A stretch of DNA of 64,000 nt from Sarcomyxa edulis. Its lineage: Eukaryota > Basidiomycota > Agaricomycetes > Agaricales > Mycenaceae. Below the pieces are notes generated by a model. It was not told the DNA's origin. It ran no database searches and saw only the letters and a list, made by a program, of their open reading frames with translations. Each line of letters begins with the position of its first letter. Positions within the stretch are counted from its first letter, which is position 1. The DNA lies in contig QUOL01000006.1 of assembly GCA_009761415.1 (NCBI GenBank), forward strand, positions 62,001 to 126,000, read 5' to 3'. This document shows, piece by piece, positions 35,642 through 45,591 of this stretch. The translations under genes and the position numbers were made by a program.

Positions 35642-37865
35642 TCATGAAACTGCGAATTTGGACTTTGCCCGGAGTCGTGGCCCAAAGTGGTAGAAGATAA
35701 ACCTAGACGATATCAATCAGTTTGCTCAACGCTAGCACAATTTATACACCTGATAATGAAAGACTTACGGTAAGGGGGCCATGAGTGTGGTCAAACCTGC
35801 TAGTAGTGCCGTTGCGCCGACGGTTCCAAGTCTGTCATACATGGCTTTGGCGAATAGAGGGAAGGCAGCAGCGAAGGAGAAACGCATTGCGACGTTACTG
35901 GCGAGAGCAGAAGCAGCGATAGGACGGTAAGTCGTGACCATATAGGTGAAAACGGAGGTGTATACGAAGGAGATGCCGGTGCCGAAAGGAATTGAGGCGA
36001 TTATGGGAACGATCCAATGGACGGACGGATATGTCGTGAACGCGAGCCAGTATAGAGCTGTTGTATTGTTTAAGAAGGGGAGTCGAAAAAAAACGATGCC
36101 GCTCACATATAGGGACAAGGATCGCGCCTAGCTGACCCATTATCAGCCTTGTCTCGATTCTCGGCACACCACCATTCTTTCTACTCTCGTTGGCAAATAA
36201 TCTGATAGTTAATCTGAGGTCAATAAGATTGTATCTCCATTCATTTTGAAAAACGGACCTATTCCATAGGGGCTGCGTCATAGCCCCGATGATCATGCCT
36301 AGCCCTATACCAAGAAACGACAAACCAGTCGATTGCATGTTGAATCCATGGCCGTTTTCAAAGATGATGGAGAATGCTTGGAAGGTGAGATAAAATATTC
36401 CCAGGACGAGGGCAGACCTATAAATGAAGTTAGTAAGACTGCACACAATTTTGATGGAAGCAACGGACCAAAGATCGAGTAAGAATGCCATCTCGTCGTG
36501 GAATATCAATTCTAGCGGAGACGGTTAAATGAGACGATGGAGAGTAGGTGATAGCAAAGCAACTCACGAAATGGCTTATAACAACTAACCACAATAGCCT
36601 GCATAACATTTTTCTGCTGTCTTTCGAGTGGTGCCCAATATGATTCGTCGTGAGTTTCCTTGCGTGTTCTAACAATATAAGCGGAGACCGCGCGACACAG
36701 AATACGAAAATATTCACCGACGAGCCTTGGTCACAAGTACGACTGGAACGTATGTTTCTGGGATGAACTGTCAAGTCGATTGAGATCAAGGTCACTCAGA
36801 ATACAGGCGTAGAACTTACGAAGAAGATGAAAATGCATTCGACAAACACCCATATGATGAGAACGCGATAAGTCCATCGCCAGTCTGCATTCTGTAGAGT
36901 CAAAAGGTAAGGAGGGTTTACTCGCGGGAAGAAGATACCATGACACTGATCGTACCTGGTTTATGAATCTTGATAAATCAATCGTCAGGATTCTGACAAA
37001 CACGCGATGAGAAACGGAAACCACTCACCCACTGATCACAGGCCCGAGGACAGTACCCACGAACGGGGAAATCGTATAGAACGCCATGGGACTTCGACAT
37101 ATGAGCCAAAAATAGAATGGGATGCAACATGAAAACTCACTTTGCCACAGTTGCGTTTGAGAAAAGGTCAGTAACACTGCCGCCTGCGACACTCAGAAAC
37201 GCGGCACCGCAAAAGCCAGTGATGAATCGGAAAATAATGAGTACAGCTGTTCGACGATCATCTTGTTAGTCGAGACGAGAATAGCGTCATATGATCACGA
37301 TTTACCAATGTCAGGTGCGAATGCCACAGGCCACATGAAGACGAAAAACAGAGCATAGGAAACCCGATAGATATTTGTGCGTCCATAGACTTCTGATAGA
37401 GGGCCGACAAGAAGAGGCCCTATACCGAGTCCTTCCGCAAAGAGACTTAGAGATAATATCGTGACTTCATGAGAGACGTGAAGCTCTTTTGCTATACCCC
37501 CTTCTGCAAAAGAGGCCTGGTGACCGTTAAGCAAGAATCGAAGAATGACAAGATATATAGAATCGTACCATCGATGATGCGCAACCCACACAGAACCCAG
37601 CCGAGCTTATAATGACAACGATACTCCATTTTTTGAGGAGAGACCAAGTTTGTGGGTCATCAGAGGGTTCAAGTATGACCTGAAAAGGATCATACTCTTT
37701 TTCGGGAGGGGATGGTAAAACGGTGGCGGACGAGCTAGCAGTAGTGGACAATGGCGGTAGGCCCAGATCACCCAGAAACTAGACGAAACAATGAGGAAAT
37801 AAACACATGATATACGCAGAAATAGAGAGAAAACGCACTGGACCGTGTGTTAGCTCAGGTTCCAT
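35642..37865 (-). CDS. MFS transporter, DHA1 type (copy C)
   Basis: Third DHA1-type paralogue. A short first exon at 37865 (MEPELTHGP) joins FLGDLGLPPLSTTASSS and then YDPFQVILEPSDDPQTWSL. The alternative start is the in-frame ATG at 37751. Family motifs are GIAKELHVSHEVTILSLSLFAEG, GPLSEVYGRTNIYRVSY, an FRFITGFCGAAFLSVAGGS segment, ETYVPVVL, YWAPLERQQ, ALVLGIFYLTFQAF and FLGIGLGMIIGAMTQPLWNR. ETRLIMGQLGAILVP, TTYRPIAASALASNVAM and a last exon FIFYHFGPRLRAKSKFAVS complete it, with TGA at 35642-35644. Intron positions are shared with A and B. It is the most diverged of the three (SNVAM instead of SNSAV, for example). No frame break was seen. Confidence 0.85.
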
Positions 37866-38912
37866 GGCTGGTGACAAGCTTTGAGATGGACGCTAACGGA
37901 AGAAGAGGATGTACCCCAAGACTATCACGGAGAATTTCGGATTAGTACAAAACTTGAGGGCATGCATTTTGTAGGAGTCAAAGGTGCGTAAGAATATTGC
38001 GGTCGAATCATCGCGCGGAGGGCCCTCTGCCGTCGCGGGCTTCAATGCATCCGCTGGCCAAATTTATCACGATGAAAGCTGATGAAAGTCCAATCCGCTC
38101 TGGAGTTCGGGCGCCCGATGAATCTGATTTTCGGAGGCTATCGGGAGTCCGAAGAGATAGGGACAATCCAGATAAGATGCGGAAACCTATGCACATTCGG
38201 GAAACGAAAAAGAACTTCATACGAATGTACAAAACATGCTAGCGAGCTCAAAGCTAGGTCGTCTGGAGGAACACATGGACATATTCGAACTTCGAAGCAA
38301 CGTCGAAGAGATTGGACTTTGAGTCGGAGGTCCGGCGGGAGGATGAAAAATTTCCAGATCTGGACGTTGCACCTGTTTTGCAAGAGCTTTACAAATTTCG
38401 ATCTAATTATAGATGGCTGGGCTTCCATCCTCTATAAACCTCCGTAGTTTGGACAGTCATTGCGGCTACGTATTCCTCTCACCTTCAGGAAAACCGAGTG
38501 CAACTTCCAGAGGTTAACGTTCACAGAAATTCATTCAAGTAGTGAGTCAAGTAGTTCAGTCTGGCGCTAAGAATATGTATTCAGAAATTGTATAACGATT
38601 ACCGCAGCGTCCGCAAGATGTATTACATCGATGCTCATCATTGTTCCTGCAGTTCCGAAATCTTTGCCTTGCGCCATTAATCTTTTAGTGTTGATTTTTT
38701 TCGCGTGAATTGTAGTCCGATAAGGTTTGTACAGTAATTCAGCGACAGCAAACAGTACTTAGCGTAAATTCCATGCAGTAAAGAGGAGTCTCTGGGGAAT
38801 TGAAAGAAGAAATGACGAACAATGGCATAGATTTCAGGACTTTGACCGGGAAGCAATAAACCGTCATCGTAGAAGACTAAGAAGAGCATGCACCTTCAAG
38901 TTCCGAGTTGCA
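37866..38912. other. 1 kb intergenic region
   Basis: Between the start of transporter C and the 3' end of the fourth BTB gene. Three overlapping ORFs at 38008-38447 lie on both strands in a GC-richer patch. None resembles a protein family, and they are probably chance frames. Confidence 0.4.
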
Positions 38913-40422
38913 TCATTGCTCAAGAAGTACCTTCAAGATACCAGCGGAATGTGGATGTAGCCCTTGGGCAACCTCGACTATAGCTGCACCTAGTGCAGCT
39001 GACTTTTTGATTTTTCCCCAATGCTTAGAAGCAAATGCGAGCTCTATATCGCATACGGGCTGATATCTTGTGGTGTGATCGTGGTGTCAGCAAGTTCCAG
39101 CCCCCATTCTTCGGCTCTGCTTACCGCCAGGTGAAATCCGAAAACAATTCAGAGACGATGTTCTCTGGCGTCAGCTCTTTCACGATGTGTACCAACGCTG
39201 CTTGTCGAAGGTCGTCCAGTCCAATCTTGCAGGGAAACAGAGATTTGAATGCGTCGAAGTTCTTGATAACATACCAGTTCAGACACTTACCTTGTCGGCC
39301 AAACGGTACATGGATTTCGCCGAAGGTTTCGAGGGATGGCCATATTGTCGTTGCTCGGCCGACCGTCGTCGGGTGAGGTGAGACGATGAAAGTGGAGCAA
39401 ATGTGATTTGGGACGTATACATGTAGAACATCAAGGCCTTCCATCTGGAGAGTTTGAGCGTAAGATTGGTATAGACAAGGGAATATAGAGACTCACGTAA
39501 CGTAAGCGGTGTCTCTGATCTGCACGACTTTACCGGTGCCCAAATGCGATGGTGTCGGTTTTTTGTACTCAACATGATTGTCTGCGTCGGTGTCCTCATC
39601 GTCGCTGAAGTACCCCAGGTCACTATCAGACTCGTATTCGCAGCTCTCAGTCCACGTGTCTGAATCGGGGATCGGGTCGCTGAAGGAGACAGATTTCCCT
39701 TCCATGAAATTGATGTCGCCCAGAACTGTCATGATATCAATGGTTTTTCCTATAGAGTTTCGACTGGAGAATCGCTTACTATCTTTGAAGTACTGGCATT
39801 GAGGTTTGAGTAACGCAGATGATGCGTAGACAGGAAGAGGGTCTCGAGCCCCAGAGACGGTCTCACCGTTGATTTGACGGCGACGCGAGAAAACCAGAAA
39901 TTTCGTGTCACTAAAATCGAGGCCGTCTAGTGAGTAGGCTAGATTGCGAAGAATAACGTTGTCGGCAATAATTGATCGCGAGCTTGGGGAAATTACAGGA
40001 GCAGACTTTATATCGACAGTGATTCGGAAACCATCGTCTGGTCTGATTTTGTGCAATAATGCGTCCCATGTAATGCTGCTGGGACATAGCAATGTATGGC
40101 TCGAATCCGGATCGTCGAGAGGGAACTTCCACCTGAGAACGAATGGACCAGCTACCATATCGTCGCTCTCCAAGCGCAGGAACCTGGTGGTAATGACAAT
40201 AGCAGGGAGATCTGGGTATAATGTCGATGCATCCGGGGGTGTGTGCAGAAATATATGTAGTCCGTACGCTGACCACATGGGCGTACGCATCACCAGCTTC
40301 CAATGACCTATAAGAGATGGTTCCGGGTCTTGTTTTGTGCGTAACAGCGATAAGAACCCTGTGACGCGTAGCTCTCCATGGATACTCAAGTCAGTGTGGT
40401 GTGTATCATATATGTTTGACAT
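38913..40422 (-). CDS. BTB/POZ domain protein, dispersed copy 4
   Basis: The predicted exons are 40422-39780, 39725-39497, 39444-39291, 39225-39125 and 39066-38913, giving 426 residues. It has the same five-exon plan as the tandem array at 10-16 kb, and exon 4 is again 101 nt. Start MSNIYDTHHTDLSIHGELRVTG. Motifs are RPDDGFRITVDIKS, TKFLVFSRRR, DPLPVYASSALL, YFKD, VVQIRDTAYVTWKALMFYM and FAPLSS. SAKSMYRLADKIGLDDLRQAAL, ENIVSELFSDFTWRYQP and a C-terminal helix ending KVLLEQ follow. The acidic insert keeps YESDSDLGYFSDDEDTD. The final exon was recovered by splicing, because the unspliced frame stops earlier. Copy 1 of the inverted ~200-bp element lies 150 bp upstream. Confidence 0.85.
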
Positions 40423-40570
40423 TAAGTACGCCCCCGAGTTTTAACTAGTCTGAGAGAGAGTGACGGTAGACGATAAGTAGATGAGGCGATAACGATCGCT
40501 GCGGTTAAAGTTAACTTAGTGAAGCGAGCCCTTCGAAAGCAAACAAGTTCAAAATCTGTCCTGGACACCC

Positions 40571-40765
40571 AGACTCCTACCCATCCGTTGTGGAAAGGTC
40601 AAAAGCGAAATCCCAGGATATCGTCGTGCTAAGTCCTAATCGGGTTTATCTCTTATCTTATCGTTGTTTGTTTTTTGCTTACTCTGAACCTTATAACTTT
40701 TGACCTTTCCACAACGACTGGCAAAAATCTCGGTGGCGGTATGCGCATGTTTGGCTCCCCCGCGA
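40571..40765 (-). repeat. inverted ~200-bp element, copy 1 (internal 20-bp hairpin arms)
   Basis: Nearly the same sequence recurs in opposite orientation at 41789-41987. Inside it, 40586-40605 and 40697-40716 are perfect 20-bp inverted repeats (arm CGTTGTGGAAAGGTCAAAAG) around a 91-nt centre. It is oriented the same way relative to the BTB4 gene as copy 2 is to the 42233 gene. It has no coding capacity. No target-site duplication was seen at the arms. Confidence 0.85.
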
Positions 40766-41788
40766 CTTACAAGGCTTCCAGAAAGGTCTCGGGCAAGTCT
40801 CGGGCATGAATTTTATGGACCGCGAGCCTGTTCAGTCTGTTCTACAAACACATCATGCATAGGTATAGCATAGAATACCCATTTACACAAAGAATAAAAG
40901 GTACATGGCACTAAACATTGGACTAAAACCAAACCTGAGACAATCTTCGGCACATAGTGAATAGTAAGTAATTGTTCGGTTGGTGTTAGGAAAACATTTT
41001 GTCGAAGGATGATGGACAAGGATGAGTGAGGGGGATATATGATATCGCGCGGTGGGAGAAGGAGGACTAAGGAGCGCATTCATGAATTCATGAACAGTTG
41101 GAACACAAAATTATCCGGAATGAAGTTCAAGCAACATCAGCGCCAATATGATTGACGAATACAAGATCCTCGGTGCAGGCGAGGACACTGACTATGCAGC
41201 GGCGTCGATGGCAACTTCGATCCGGTCGTAAGTCGTGCGTTTTTCGAGACTGACAACAAAGTCGACATGAGTAAGAAACATTGAGGGAATCTTAGGAAAT
41301 TGACCTGGTATGCCCGGGAATATAATCTAAGTTGCCGCCTGGAGAGATATCTTAGACAATTGACCTGTCCGACGCCCGACGAAGGCTACCGGCGTGCCGT
41401 TTATTACGCTTCGGATTGATGCTGAAGCCTCAACGAGTAGAGAACTCACCGGACTCGATACTTCTCCGAAATAATTGATACCAATCCAAGATACCTTTGG
41501 AAGGACACTAGAGAGAGAGAGAGTCATATCCAGATACACGGGAAACGAGAGACAAACAGTGGCACCGTGACCGAGATTAGAGACTAACAATATGGCCAGA
41601 ATATCTCGGACCTAGAATTCTGAGTGTCTACGCAGTTGGGATTGGGCATTCTTACAGGAAGATGTCGAGGATTACATAGCTGCTGATGAGTAGGACAGGA
41701 AGACCCTTAGATTGAGCAGTTTCGACGTGTATCGATGAGTACTGAGTTTGGCCGAGGCATGCCCGGGAAAAGTGCACAAGCTCGAAAC
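40766..41788. other. spacer between the two inverted elements
   Basis: About 1 kb of non-coding DNA. ORFs at 40813-41083 and 41327-41590 (-) are unsupported. A short near-repeat (CTTAG, A/C, then AATTGACCTG) occurs near 41292 and 41351. Divergent promoters of the BTB4 and 42233 genes must lie here or in the elements. Confidence 0.4.
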
Positions 41789-41987
41789 TCGCGGGGGAGC
41801 CAAACATGCGCATACCGCCACCGAGATTTTTGCCAGTCGTTATGGGAAGAGGTAAAAGGTATAAGGTTCAGAGTAAACAAAAGAACAAACAAAGATAAGA
41901 TAAAGATAACCCCGATTAGGGACTTAGCACCGACCCACACCTAGGATTTCGCTTTTACCTCTTCCCATAACGGATGGGTAGGAGTCT
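41789..41987 (+). repeat. inverted ~200-bp element, copy 2 (internal 21-bp hairpin arms)
   Basis: Reverse-complement match to 40571-40765, including outer flanks such as GCCAAACATGCGCATACCGC next to the arm. Its own arms, 41838-41858 and 41952-41972, are perfectly complementary to each other. They differ from copy 1 at several positions plus one inserted base, and each change is matched in the partner arm. The centre is 93 nt. The element lies about 250 bp upstream of the gene starting at 42233. Confidence 0.85.
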
Positions 41988-42232
41988 GCTGGACACCGAG
42001 CTTGCCGATGAGAAAGTGTTTTCAACGCTGTTGCCAACAACGACGACGAGCTTAAGCTCGACAAGTTCGACATTTTTGTCGAATATTCGACCATCTTACA
42101 AGCCAAAGTACGACTCGATAGTCCACTTTATGCCGTAACGGAATTCTTGGCTCTGGACGCCGATTCCCGTAACTCTCTGTCTCAGCTTGAAGCTAAACAT
42201 ACCCCGTCTTTTTCCCCCTTCGAGTTCTCCAA

Positions 42233-45232
42233 ATGCCCGACACTCAAGTCTTTCATCGTTCCCCGAATACCCCTTCAAATAAACCCATATACCCATCTCG
42301 AATCCCGTCTAACAACACCCTGATACCTCCTGCTCGTAGAATATCCGAAAGCAAAACCTCTCCACCACCTCAAGGAATCCCTACCAGTCCATCATCAAGC
42401 TTTCGGTCTCTCAGAAGTCTCTTACCATTTGGTCCTGGAAAACTACCCACCCCCGTCTCGAGTAACGTCGCGACGAGCAGAAGTCCTTTCGCGTCGTTCA
42501 CTTCCGTCCGTCGTTCGATAACTGGAGAACGAAAGAACTCGACATCGAAAGAGCCCAATACATCACCTATCATCTCAATCGATCGTCCCTCCCCAGACAC
42601 ACCCGTCTTGATACGGAAATCGGTTTCATATCCTCGTCTAGAAGACTCAAAATTATTGCCGAATGTTTCGGTCGATCCCCCATATGACAGTCGAAACGAA
42701 GATGATTTGGTGAGACGCCATTCTGGGTCAGGACTACCAGAAGGGTCTCGCTCCTCCCCTTCTTCATTAACGCGTCCTGCCGTAAAAGGTGACGAACGCA
42801 CACTGCTTGTTCCGGTCTTTACTGATAACATGATCTATACAGATACATCTCGTCGGTCTACTTCACCTGGAGCAGTCATTGGCGCAGAACTATCTACGAT
42901 TATCGAAGCAGACACTTCAGGTATCTCGAAACACCTTCCAGACTCTGACGGATCATTTCTTTCAGAGGCTCCTGATACTTCGAAGCGCAGTACATCCAAC
43001 TCACCTGACCCTCATGATACATCGGCGTTGGACCTCTCCACATCTAATCTTAAAGCAGAAGTCATGGACGCGATGCTAATAAAGGACTATGCTGCCGCAG
43101 CGGACTGGCTCAACGGGTCGAATCCAATCGTGGTAGATGATGATGATGAAATGGAGGACGCAGGAGATGACGACGACGACGACGAAGTAACAGAGACTCT
43201 GGCAGATAAAGCTGCTGACCGTAACTTCAGTTTCAATTTCGGTGCATTAGATCCTGATCTCGCCGCTTTATTGAGTCCCAACAAAATCGTGGATAAAACT
43301 ACGACAGCCACACCACCCCCCAGAACACCTAGTCAATCCCGCGAGAATGTCATGGTACAACCCGCTTTCACTCCTTCCCCTACACGTTCGGAAACCTCCC
43401 CACCTAATTCACGAGTCCTTGGCAATCAATCGACACCTATGCGAAGGTCGCTTTCGATCCCTAGACCTCAAATTCCTCCAGTATCTTCCTTACCCAGATT
43501 ACGCTCTAACCTCTTGCATTCTACCCCTGCGCGTCCTACCCCCAATACATCTCCAGAACTCGGACATGATAGTGCGCGTAGAGGATCCTCTGATAGTGTT
43601 CGCAGACGAGGGCAAGCACCACCATCCCCGCTATCAGGAACTCGACAGTTCGACCCTCCAGATTCTCGAAGACTGCCATCGCCTCGTATTATTACTTCTC
43701 ATCACGGATCGCACTCTCCCTTGGAAAGTCCTTCGCAAACTCGCTCATCACTAAGACCTTCTCCCCCAGGACGTTGGGACACGCACTCTACATCACTCTC
43801 TCCCAGAACATCTCCCTCTTCCCGTCTATCAGCTAGTACCGACAACCGACGCCCCAGCTTGGACGGCGACCCACGCACCGACCTCGCAGATCGTAACATG
43901 TCTTTCATCCTTCGACGAAGCCGAAAACGCAGCATGAGTGTCGACGAACACCGTGGCTCTCCCGGGTCTGTATCAAGTTACAGCCGCAACATGACACCCC
44001 CAATGGAAATGCGGCCATCGTCATCCATGTCAAGCGCTCGTCCCAGTGTGGAGTGGATGGGACCTAGGACAGCAAAAGTCTTCGCGGCTGCAGGCTTACT
44101 AGATCTCGACCGCGACCGTGATCGCGACGGGACACGATCTAACGGGAGTTCTTCGCGATTTGGCTCTGTTCGTAGCGAACGCGATTTCAGGTCACACCAT
44201 CCTCCTTCTTCCCGTATGGGCTTTTCAGAATCTGGGTCAAATTCTTCTTGGGGAGGTGGACGTAGACCAAGTGAGGGTACTCCACAGACGATGGCCGTGT
44301 CTGATCGTTTGATGGAGAGTCCGACTTTCACTTCCATCTCGTCTGCCTCTCCACGAACTGGGTTCTCTGGTGTCTCAACAGCGCCTACGTCTGTATCTGC
44401 TGTATCTTCGGTACAGCAGCAACTACAAAGTACAATACAGACGATGGAGGATAAACATTCTGTGCAGACTGAAGCTCTTCTGTCAGCTCTCTCTGATTCT
44501 CAGCGGCAGACCAAGCTGCTCCGGACAGAGAATAACGAGTTGCGGGATCGAATTGCAGGATTGGAAGGTCAGATTGATGGGCTGACAGACCAGTTGATGG
44601 AAGCGAGGAGGCAGATACAAATGTATCACCAGTCCAATCCGGTAGGTAGCTCTATCCCCAGGAGGACGTACGATTCGCGGCCAAGAGCCGGATCTGTCGA
44701 AAGCCGAGTTGTTCAACCAAGAGTGCACCCTCTATCATATAGCTCCACTCCGTATCAATCGCTTCCACCTGAAAGAAATATGCCATCCGAACTCTACAAC
44801 CCCGCGCATTCCAACCCCTCATCCTCCTCGAATACCTCTCTCGGTCTAGGTGACCAAAGAAAACGGATGAGCAGTACCAACTCTTCCATATTCCCTGTGC
44901 CTCCCAACAACATGTCCATGCTCCTCCTCGAAGACAGCGACGACCTAGATCACTTCGCACTCTCTTCCAACCGCTCTCATTCTATATTATCCCTATCACC
45001 GCCTTCTCCCGCCGCCATTGCTATCCCTGCACATAATAATAACAGCAGATCTGGCCACGGCCACACACTGAACAATTCCATGTCGTCTGCCGGAAACATC
45101 TCACCAACAACAGCCAATTTCTCAATGACAGAAACGACCGGGTCTCCTACCAGTCTCCATTTGCGAAGCGAGGATGAAGAACATCTCGGGGATTTAGCTA
45201 GCCTGGATATTGGATGGACATCGTTGGCATGA
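42233..45232 (+). CDS. intronless large disordered protein with coiled coil
   Basis: A single uninterrupted 999-codon frame from MPDTQVFHRSPNTPSNKP, with a stop at 45230-45232. Most of it is Ser/Pro/Arg-rich and probably disordered. Recognisable islands are a helical segment with VMDAMLIKDYAAAADWLNG, followed by an acidic run (VDDDDEMEDAGDDDDDDE) and FNFGALDPDLAALLSPNK. Near residue 720-790 is a coiled coil (LQSTIQTMEDKHSVQTEALL, then NELRDRIAGLEGQIDGLTDQ). The Ser-rich tail ends LASLDIGWTSLA. Composition resembles cytoskeletal, polarity or scaffold proteins of fungi, but I cannot assign it to a family. Lack of introns over 3 kb stands out against its intron-dense neighbours. The start is the first ATG of the frame. 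Confidence 0.75.
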   Translation: MPDTQVFHRSPNTPSNKPIYPSRIPSNNTLIPPARRISESKTSPPPQGIPTSPSSSFRSLRSLLPFGPGKLPTPVSSNVATSRSPFASFTSVRRSITGERKNSTSKEPNTSPIISIDRPSPDTPVLIRKSVSYPRLEDSKLLPNVSVDPPYDSRNEDDLVRRHSGSGLPEGSRSSPSSLTRPAVKGDERTLLVPVFTDNMIYTDTSRRSTSPGAVIGAELSTIIEADTSGISKHLPDSDGSFLSEAPDTSKRSTSNSPDPHDTSALDLSTSNLKAEVMDAMLIKDYAAAADWLNGSNPIVVDDDDEMEDAGDDDDDDEVTETLADKAADRNFSFNFGALDPDLAALLSPNKIVDKTTTATPPPRTPSQSRENVMVQPAFTPSPTRSETSPPNSRVLGNQSTPMRRSLSIPRPQIPPVSSLPRLRSNLLHSTPARPTPNTSPELGHDSARRGSSDSVRRRGQAPPSPLSGTRQFDPPDSRRLPSPRIITSHHGSHSPLESPSQTRSSLRPSPPGRWDTHSTSLSPRTSPSSRLSASTDNRRPSLDGDPRTDLADRNMSFILRRSRKRSMSVDEHRGSPGSVSSYSRNMTPPMEMRPSSSMSSARPSVEWMGPRTAKVFAAAGLLDLDRDRDRDGTRSNGSSSRFGSVRSERDFRSHHPPSSRMGFSESGSNSSWGGGRRPSEGTPQTMAVSDRLMESPTFTSISSASPRTGFSGVSTAPTSVSAVSSVQQQLQSTIQTMEDKHSVQTEALLSALSDSQRQTKLLRTENNELRDRIAGLEGQIDGLTDQLMEARRQIQMYHQSNPVGSSIPRRTYDSRPRAGSVESRVVQPRVHPLSYSSTPYQSLPPERNMPSELYNPAHSNPSSSSNTSLGLGDQRKRMSSTNSSIFPVPPNNMSMLLLEDSDDLDHFALSSNRSHSILSLSPPSPAAIAIPAHNNNSRSGHGHTLNNSMSSAGNISPTTANFSMTETTGSPTSLHLRSEDEEHLGDLASLDIGWTSLA

Positions 45233-45591
45233 TACGGTTCATTTCGCTCTCTATTCTTTCTTCTCTCTTTTCGTTCTCCTCTCTTTCTATCTCACTCACT
45301 CTCACTCATTCCTGCTACTGTAACTCCGGGGTTTTTTCGATTTTTTTTCTCCGTTACGGTCCTACGTCGTCGTCCGGTTTGTACTCATTATCGCTTTCGC
45401 TTTCGCATCTGTTTACCTCGTTACTGTGGACTACGCAATGCATGTCATATATATGTATCTATACACATCTACTTAGATAATGGAAACCAAATGGAGGTCT
45501 ACTTGGCTTGGGTTTCTGCAGCGGACAGCAAGTGCGACCAGGTTCTACAGTTGATAACCAGATGTGGATGCGTATATTCGAAAAACGAGAT
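45233..45591. other. convergent intergenic region
   Basis: Pyrimidine-rich 3' flank of the 999-residue gene, followed by the 3' flank of the HNH-like gene on the other strand. Confidence 0.4.

Noticed and set aside
38008..38447. three overlapping ORFs of 74-121 codons
   Set aside because: They cover the same bases on both strands and have no features. They are probably chance frames in a GC-rich patch.
41735..41944. 69-codon ORF (+) across the inverted element copy 2
   Set aside because: It lies inside a non-coding hairpin-bearing repeat whose other copy does not keep the frame.
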